A stretch of 64,000 nt of DNA. Source: Batrachochytrium dendrobatidis JAM81. Taxonomy: Eukaryota > Chytridiomycota > Chytridiomycetes > Rhizophydiales. Location: NCBI RefSeq assembly GCF_000203795.2, contig NW_006281103.1, positions 1,263,929-1,327,928 of the forward strand, written 5' to 3'. Below are positions 57,885-64,000 of this stretch, in pieces. Each line of letters begins with the position of its first letter. Position 1 is the first letter of the stretch. Below the pieces are notes generated by a model. That model saw only the letters and a list, made by a program, of their open reading frames with translations, did not search any database and had not been told where the DNA came from. A program made the translations under genes and the position numbers.

Positions 57885-59401
57885 ATGTCAGGTAGTGTTA
57901 TATCTTGGCGAGATATTATTTTAAACATACATGCTGTTTATTTCATGATGGCATCATTGGTCAATGCAATTGCTTGACTTGGATTTTATCTATTCGCCTT
58001 TTAAACTTGAAATACTTGGTATCTTGTAGCATTTCCGGAAATTCCAGTAACAGTCATCCCATTAAACTCATCGTTTGAAGGACAGAGAGCATTCTCAATT
58101 GCAGTTGGCATACCATTTATTATTGGTAGAAGCGTGGACCAGGCGGAAGCACTTGCTGGCACTCTCAAGTTTGTGTCAAAGGTCGTTTCAAGACGTCACG
58201 CACATCTAATGTTTCACGATAAAAAGGCTGGTTAAATATACCATTCGCACTATTCTAATAGTGACATAGTTTAAAAATTCGCTTGGTTTTTTAATCAAGT
58301 TTTGGTTGGAAACTTAGGTTTATCTCAGGGATATCAAAAGTTCTAGCGGTACTTTTCTCAATGATCAGCGACTTAGTCCTCAAGGAACTGAAAGCGCTTT
58401 GATGGAATTAAAATCTGGAGATATTATTCGTTTGGGGGAGGACTGTGAAGTTGGTGGAGGTAAATCACAGATTTAATTTTTATGATTTCTACACCCCGAT
58501 ATGTTGTCTAGATATCGAGACTAATCAGATGCCTTGCTTTTGAAATACGCTATAATGGCTTGACGAATTCAGTGCTTCATCAAAGCGTGTGCATGAAGAT
58601 TATTATTCCTGTGTTGGAAGAAGATTCTGTATCTACTACATCAGTTATATCTCGATTTTCCATGTTGCCGCAGTCTAATCAATCGGGTGATAATCTAGAC
58701 AAAAGTGCGCTATCGCTTTTGGACAGTGCAAAATCGTGCGAAGCATTGGATGATAATGCCACGTCTGTAAGGTAAGCTTGAACATGTTCGAGTATCTCTA
58801 ACCATTTGATTGCTATTGTAACATTGAGCTGACTGAATTGTATTTTTGGCTTGTAAACTATACTTTATTAGCGGGATGCTTGTGGATTCACAATTTCATA
58901 TGGATATCAACAATGAATTCAACGCAGTCTGGTCGGGCCTTACACAAAATCTAGACACGTCATTACGAAAGTTGAAGCATATTGCAAGAAAGCAAGCCTC
59001 CAATATGATTTCTCAGGGAATGTACGCACCGTACGTTTCCATGGCGGGTGGTCAGTACTCTTGCACATCAGACTTTGTCAACTCCCGTAACAGCATGCAG
59101 CCATCTGTAGCTTCTATAGGTAGCTCAGACGCACTTGATACTATGAGGCAAGGAAGCACAAAGCCTGCACGATTGACAACATTTGGATATGCAGGTGGGT
59201 TTAGCGGATCTCGTTCTCGACAACCAAGCGCTATGAGTGCCTTGTCTGCAACATCCTCGATTGGATCTTCAACTTCTTTTGGTCCATTACAATGTAAGGT
59301 TTATATCAACGATGCTAAACTTGTTTATAGCTATTGATCACGTTGGTTTATTGTTGAATTGGATAGATCGAATAGCAAGTACACTTCCAAGACACGGATA
59401 G
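57885..59401 (+). CDS. FHA-domain protein (SLMAP/Far-like FHA), function unassigned
   Basis: FHA domains bind phosphothreonine. Exons are 57885-57891, 58030-58226, 58318-58459, 58573-58771, 58872-59293 and 59367-59401, in phase, giving 333 aa. The FHA core spans about residues 15-130: IPFIIGRSVD (the binding-loop Arg), VVSRRHAHLMF, VYLRDIKSSSGTFLNDQRLS, LKSGDIIRLGEDCEVGG. The GDIIRLGED stretch followed by VCMKIII resembles SLMAP and the yeast Far9/Far10 FHA class (STRIPAK), but I see no C-terminal membrane anchor. The rest is Ser-rich. The first coding exon is only 7 nt. The frame also demands an unusual donor after exon 2 (AAG|GCTGGT at 58227). Both make the model less certain than the domain call. 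Confidence 0.7.
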
Positions 59402-59478
59402 CCCAACTCGGTCTTTTCCCTTCGCCTAATAAACATACCAAAGAAAGCTAAATTATTCAATACTATTAAAAAACTGCT

Positions 59479-60419
59479 TTAATTGTCAAAATATGTGTTG
59501 ATAAATTGCGTGAAATCAAAGGCAGTTGTATCTGGATGATGAGCAACCTAAAGTGAAAAGTAAAATAAATAGTTACGTTTTTAATCATCCATTTGATTGT
59601 ACAACACAATGCCGATACTATTGACATACTTGCTTGATAATATTGGCTGCATGCTCGCGAGAGATACGATGACTTCCATATTCAGTGAATACTTTTAGCA
59701 TTTTTTCCATTGAAATATGATTTACTTGTATTGGTTCCAAATCATATGATTGTATTCTTGAATGCCATGTGTTGGATAAAATTTGGGTTGATTTTATGAG
59801 CCGAGTTGATTTACAACATAGATTGTTTAGATCTAAACAAGACAATATCGATTGCATCAAACATACACTGCAAATGCTTGTTGGAGAGTTTCTTGTTGTA
59901 TTTTCACTTGTGGCCTTTTGGTTACTGTCATCACAAATGCTAAAGTAAATTCAAAATTACACCAAATTCAATGATTGATACTAAGATTGGACTAAATATA
60001 ATTTCCATATCAAGTAATTGTTACATTCAAAACTGACTTGTGTGGTGTTGCCCATTTCCTTGATTATTTCATCTATCTCGTCCTAGTATGATACAAAATA
60101 TCAAGCTGGTAAGAGCCTGATTTGGCAGAGTTGTAAAATTGGATAAAAGCAGACTTGACTCGGCGTATCTCTAAAGGGTTGATTATTGGATATTCATGCA
60201 AGTTTGTATGGCAGGTTGTACTGAACGACATACCTGAAGTATATCGAGTCCAATATACTTTAGCAGTTTAGCAAACTCGTTGGCTGAAATAGTGCCAGTT
60301 TGGTGAGTGTCTCTTAGATTAAACACTTCTAGCAATTCACGAATTTCTGTTGGCTGAAGTCCAGATGCTGCAGACAGTCCGGAATCAACGTATGCTTTAA
60401 CACGGTTTTCAATATTCAT
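59479..60419 (-). CDS. Degenerate EF-hand protein, DRC8/EFCAB2-like
   Basis: Exons on the minus strand are 60234-60419, 60025-60082, 59867-59939, 59630-59756 and 59479-59547, in phase, giving 170 aa. The layout is that of a calmodulin-type protein with two EF lobes: EIRELLEVFNLRDTHQTG, then FAKLLKYIGLDILQDEID, VSFESFVMTV, LQQAFAVIQSYD, ISMEKMLKVFTEYG and FDFTQFINTYF. The calcium loops have lost several acidic residues. Spacing and the FVMTVTKRPQVKIQQETLQQ linker resemble dynein regulatory complex subunit 8 (EFCAB2). A centrin-superfamily protein of another type is the alternative. An upstream in-frame ATG (60461) would add 14 hydrophobic residues; I prefer 60419. Confidence 0.55.
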
Positions 60420-60607
60420 TATTGACGAATCCACAAACAAGGTTAAAATAATACAATTCATGTGTTGCCATTAACCATCACGTGTTTGGCATATTTCCAA
60501 AAGCATCGCTCATTAGCTAAACAAGTACGGCTCAATCAACGTTTCATTTAGTTTGGTATCCAAACTCCCAAGACACGCAAGCCAGTGATTTATGTGTAAG
60601 AGTATTA

Positions 60608-61625
<1,018 letters not shown>

Positions 61626-61800
61626 TGAATTGGCCGAGTAAAATCCTGCGAGAAAATCAAGTGTTGGCGAGATTGTCAATTTAATCGTGTTCACGCAGTG
61701 ATTTTAATTGTTGGCATTCAAATATTATTCGAGTCGACTTGAAACTGCACAATTTATAACCAGAAACCAACTCAATCATCACATTTGACTATTGAATTGA
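61626..61800. promoter_or_regulatory. Divergent promoter region CFIm25/Cu-ATPase
   Basis: 175 bp between head-to-head start codons; both promoters must lie here. I recognise no specific site. Confidence 0.4.
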
Positions 61801-64000
61801 ATGTCATTTTATCCTTATAGTCAGCCAAAATGGACAGCAACTGCTTCTACAAACACTGCAACGAATAGCACGACTGATGATGATAATCTTAATATTCATC
61901 AAGTAACCGATTCGCTTTGGGATACTCCTGTTCATTCTTCACAAAATGCCATGTTAGTCTTTGTTGTTAATGCTCACTTTAAATATAAATGCTAGCTCAT
62001 TGGAATGATTATTCAAGTGTAAATGCTAACATGAATGGTTCATTGAAATATAGTGCTATTGCAAAAACTGCACCAAAATCATACCCATCACAGGGCTTTG
62101 AAGTCATAACAGAAAGCACTCCTTTATTACAACCACCGGAAGATGGATGCGACAGTTGCACACACTGCAGTTGTCTTCATTGCAATTGTAGATTCATTAC
62201 TGAGCAACAACTTCGAGGGTTTCACATTTTTAGTATTTGTGTAGAAGTCGCTGACCGTCATTTACCTGCTGCTGATTTGGCTTCTCATTTATCTGCTTCC
62301 ATATCACACAATGCAATGTCATGTGTTTTGTCATCATCGTTGGATCGTCAGCAAGCATGGCGACAACGAAAAACATTCCAATCTGATATATTGAGATGTC
62401 TGATACAGGTGCTTCCACAACTACGAAGCGTTACTCTCTCTTCAAACGATCCAAGAGCTGGTCCATTGATTTATTTGGACATTGTATTAAAAACTGCTCC
62501 ATCAAATGAGTCCAACGCTTTAATGAAACAGGCATTGTTGGATGATGGTCATCGATCCGTTTATCTGGGTGAAGAAATTCCTAGTTTTGAAGCCGTCACA
62601 ACCCCTGCATTGCTAAACACTCGTACTATGAAAACTATATTGGTCATGCAGGGATTGACCTGCTCGTCGTGTGTGCGAAATGTTTACGATATATTGGTCA
62701 AAACTCCTGGCGTGTTTAAAGCTTTGGTCACTTTACGACCTTGTGTTGCAACAGTACATCATCACTATGCGCAGGTATTCTCTGGTACTCTAATTCAGCG
62801 CATTGAAAGTCTTGGTTATCAAGTTATCGATTCTCATACAATCCCTGTCAACTCAATACGCGATGATCATACCACCAGTGATTCGGTGCTGCCTGTTGCT
62901 TCTCCGATTTTAAAACGACTGACATTGACTGTTTCTGGAATGACTTGTGCATCCTGTGTCAATTCTATCCAAAACATGATCCAAACTGTAACGGGTGTTG
63001 TTTCCGAGTCGGTTGTTGTTACGTTATTTCCTCAACAGGTTGTTTTGGTTCATGATCCAAATAAGATTGGAATGGAGCAGATTGCGCAGGTGATTGAAGA
63101 GGCAGGTTTTGATGTTATCGAGAAAACATCACTGCCATATGTTGCAGCTGGAGAGCTTGCAAGCTCTTCATCTATTGCTCGAACATTAGTCAAGGTGGAG
63201 GGAATGACATGTTCATCGTGTGTTGCTTCGATTGAAACGGCTCTTTCAAATCAGCCTGGTGTGCACTCATCTACAGTCAATCTGATCACAAAACAGGCCA
63301 TTATTGAACACGATGCCTCGGTTATTGGAGTACGCGATCTCATCAGTTTTGTCAACGACATTGGATTCGATGCAGAGTTGTATTCGAGCCAAAACAATAC
63401 TTCACATTCTGGCGGAATAGCCACCTCTGAAGACAGAGAGTTGAAGCAGTATTTTTACGAGACAACCATTGCATCGATATTTACTCTTCCAGCATTTTTT
63501 GTATCCATGGTTGTAATGATGGTATTTCCTCATGATCATCCAGTAAGCATGTTTTTCATGCAGCATCTTATTCCCGGCGTCACTGTTGAGGATTTTGTCA
63601 TGTTGATGCTGGCCACACCTGTTCAGTTTATACTGGGGTATCGCTTTTATAGAGGTGCATACAAATCCGTGGTTAAACTCGGTACTGCCAACGTGAGTAA
63701 TACAATACTATGATTTAAGCTGATGTTTCAATGACTAAATGTAATGCCTTTTAATTGAATGTTCACGTCATTTAGATGGATGTTTTGGTTGCACTTGGAA
63801 CCAGTGCTGCCTACTTTTTTTCTGTCTATGCAATGATGCTTAATGCAATGGCCAAGCGACATAACTTGGATCAGTTTTTTGAAACTTCTATTTTTCTGAT
63901 TTTTTTTATTCTTTTGGGGAAATACATGGAGACGTTGGCAAAAGGTAATTGGATTGAATCTGTTTTATGCAGATTGACATGTCGGTATGTATAGTTTCTA
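61801..64000 (+). CDS. Copper-transporting P1B-type ATPase (CCC2/ATP7-like), 3' end missing
   Basis: Pumps Cu+ into the secretory pathway for cuproenzymes. Exons so far are 61801-61952, 62018-63692 and 63776-63944, in phase; the gene continues past the right edge. Three heavy-metal-associated (HMA) domains are visible: GLTCSSC near residue 262, GMTCASC near 358 and GMTCSSC near 445, each followed by the usual V..V.V pattern. Membrane helices begin with TIASIFTLPAFFVSMVVMMV. FVMLMLATPVQFILGYRFYR, MDVLVALGTSAAYFFSVYA and FFETSIFLIFFILLGKYME match the family order. The CPC motif, phosphorylation and ATP-binding domains lie outside the window. Near residue 100 a six-cysteine cluster (CDSCTHCSCLHCNC) resembles a metallothionein patch, which is unusual for this family. 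Confidence 0.93.

Overview
The window reads as nuclear DNA of a zoosporic (flagellated) true fungus. It is AT-rich and densely packed. Nearly every gene is split by short introns of about 50-130 nt with GTAAGT/GTATGT donors and AG acceptors. Recognisable fungal genes (MZM1, ATP12, NBP35, Asp1/VIP1, CAC2, TFIIB, MOT1) sit beside flagellar genes that most fungi have lost: kinesin-2, radial spoke protein 9, a CEP83-like basal-body protein and a DRC8-like EF-hand protein. A chytrid is the simplest explanation, possibly Rhizophydiales near Batrachochytrium; that last step is inference. I rebuilt most gene models by hand from splice sites and reading phase.

Layout. 1-4199: RasGEF with ankyrin repeats (-, runs off the left edge). 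4564-7870: CEP83-like coiled coil (-), divergent from 8140-11009 kinesin-2, KIF3B type (+). 11121-16674: long coiled coil with a C-terminal tandem BRCT (+). 16789-17470: MZM1/LYRM7 (-), divergent from 17602-18937 ATP12 (+). 18999-20412: RBM22/Ecm2-like without an RRM (-), divergent from 20764-22201 NBP35 (+). 22302-25582: VIP1 kinase (-). 26039-27967: molybdate transporter (-). 28513-29660: TFIIB (-). 30500-31627: secreted Gly-rich protein (-). 32432-34728: CAC2 (-), divergent from 35209-39891 INCENP (+). 40704-42299: cysteine dioxygenase. 42540-44538: aldo/keto reductase-like protein. 44689-46597: SelO. 46708-50217: DPP8/9-like pseudopeptidase (-). 51710-53064: tetraspanin. 53387-55460: SFR1/MEI5-like (-). 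55891-57237: RSPH9 (-). 57885-59401: FHA protein. 59479-60419: DRC8-like EF-hand protein (-). 60608-61625: CFIm25 (-). 61801 to the right edge: Cu+ P-type ATPase.

The middle part (about 25.6-55.9 kb) carries at least eleven copies of one non-coding repeat family. Copies are 140-660 bp, in both orientations. Both ends carry related sequence in inverted orientation, which makes this a MITE-like family. Copies lie in promoters, in 3' flanks and inside three unusually long introns. I saw none in the first 25 kb or the last 8 kb. This family is the most interesting unexplained structure here.

The genes do not form one pathway. Themes recur: flagellum and basal body (CEP83-like, kinesin-2, RSPH9, DRC8-like), mitochondrial assembly (MZM1 and ATP12 back to back), chromosome biology (CAC2 and INCENP back to back, SFR1-like, BRCT protein) and metal handling (MOT1, Cu-ATPase, NBP35). 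Two enzyme-family members appear to have lost catalytic residues: the DPP8/9-like protein and the aldo/keto reductase. I saw no tRNA, rRNA or CRISPR.
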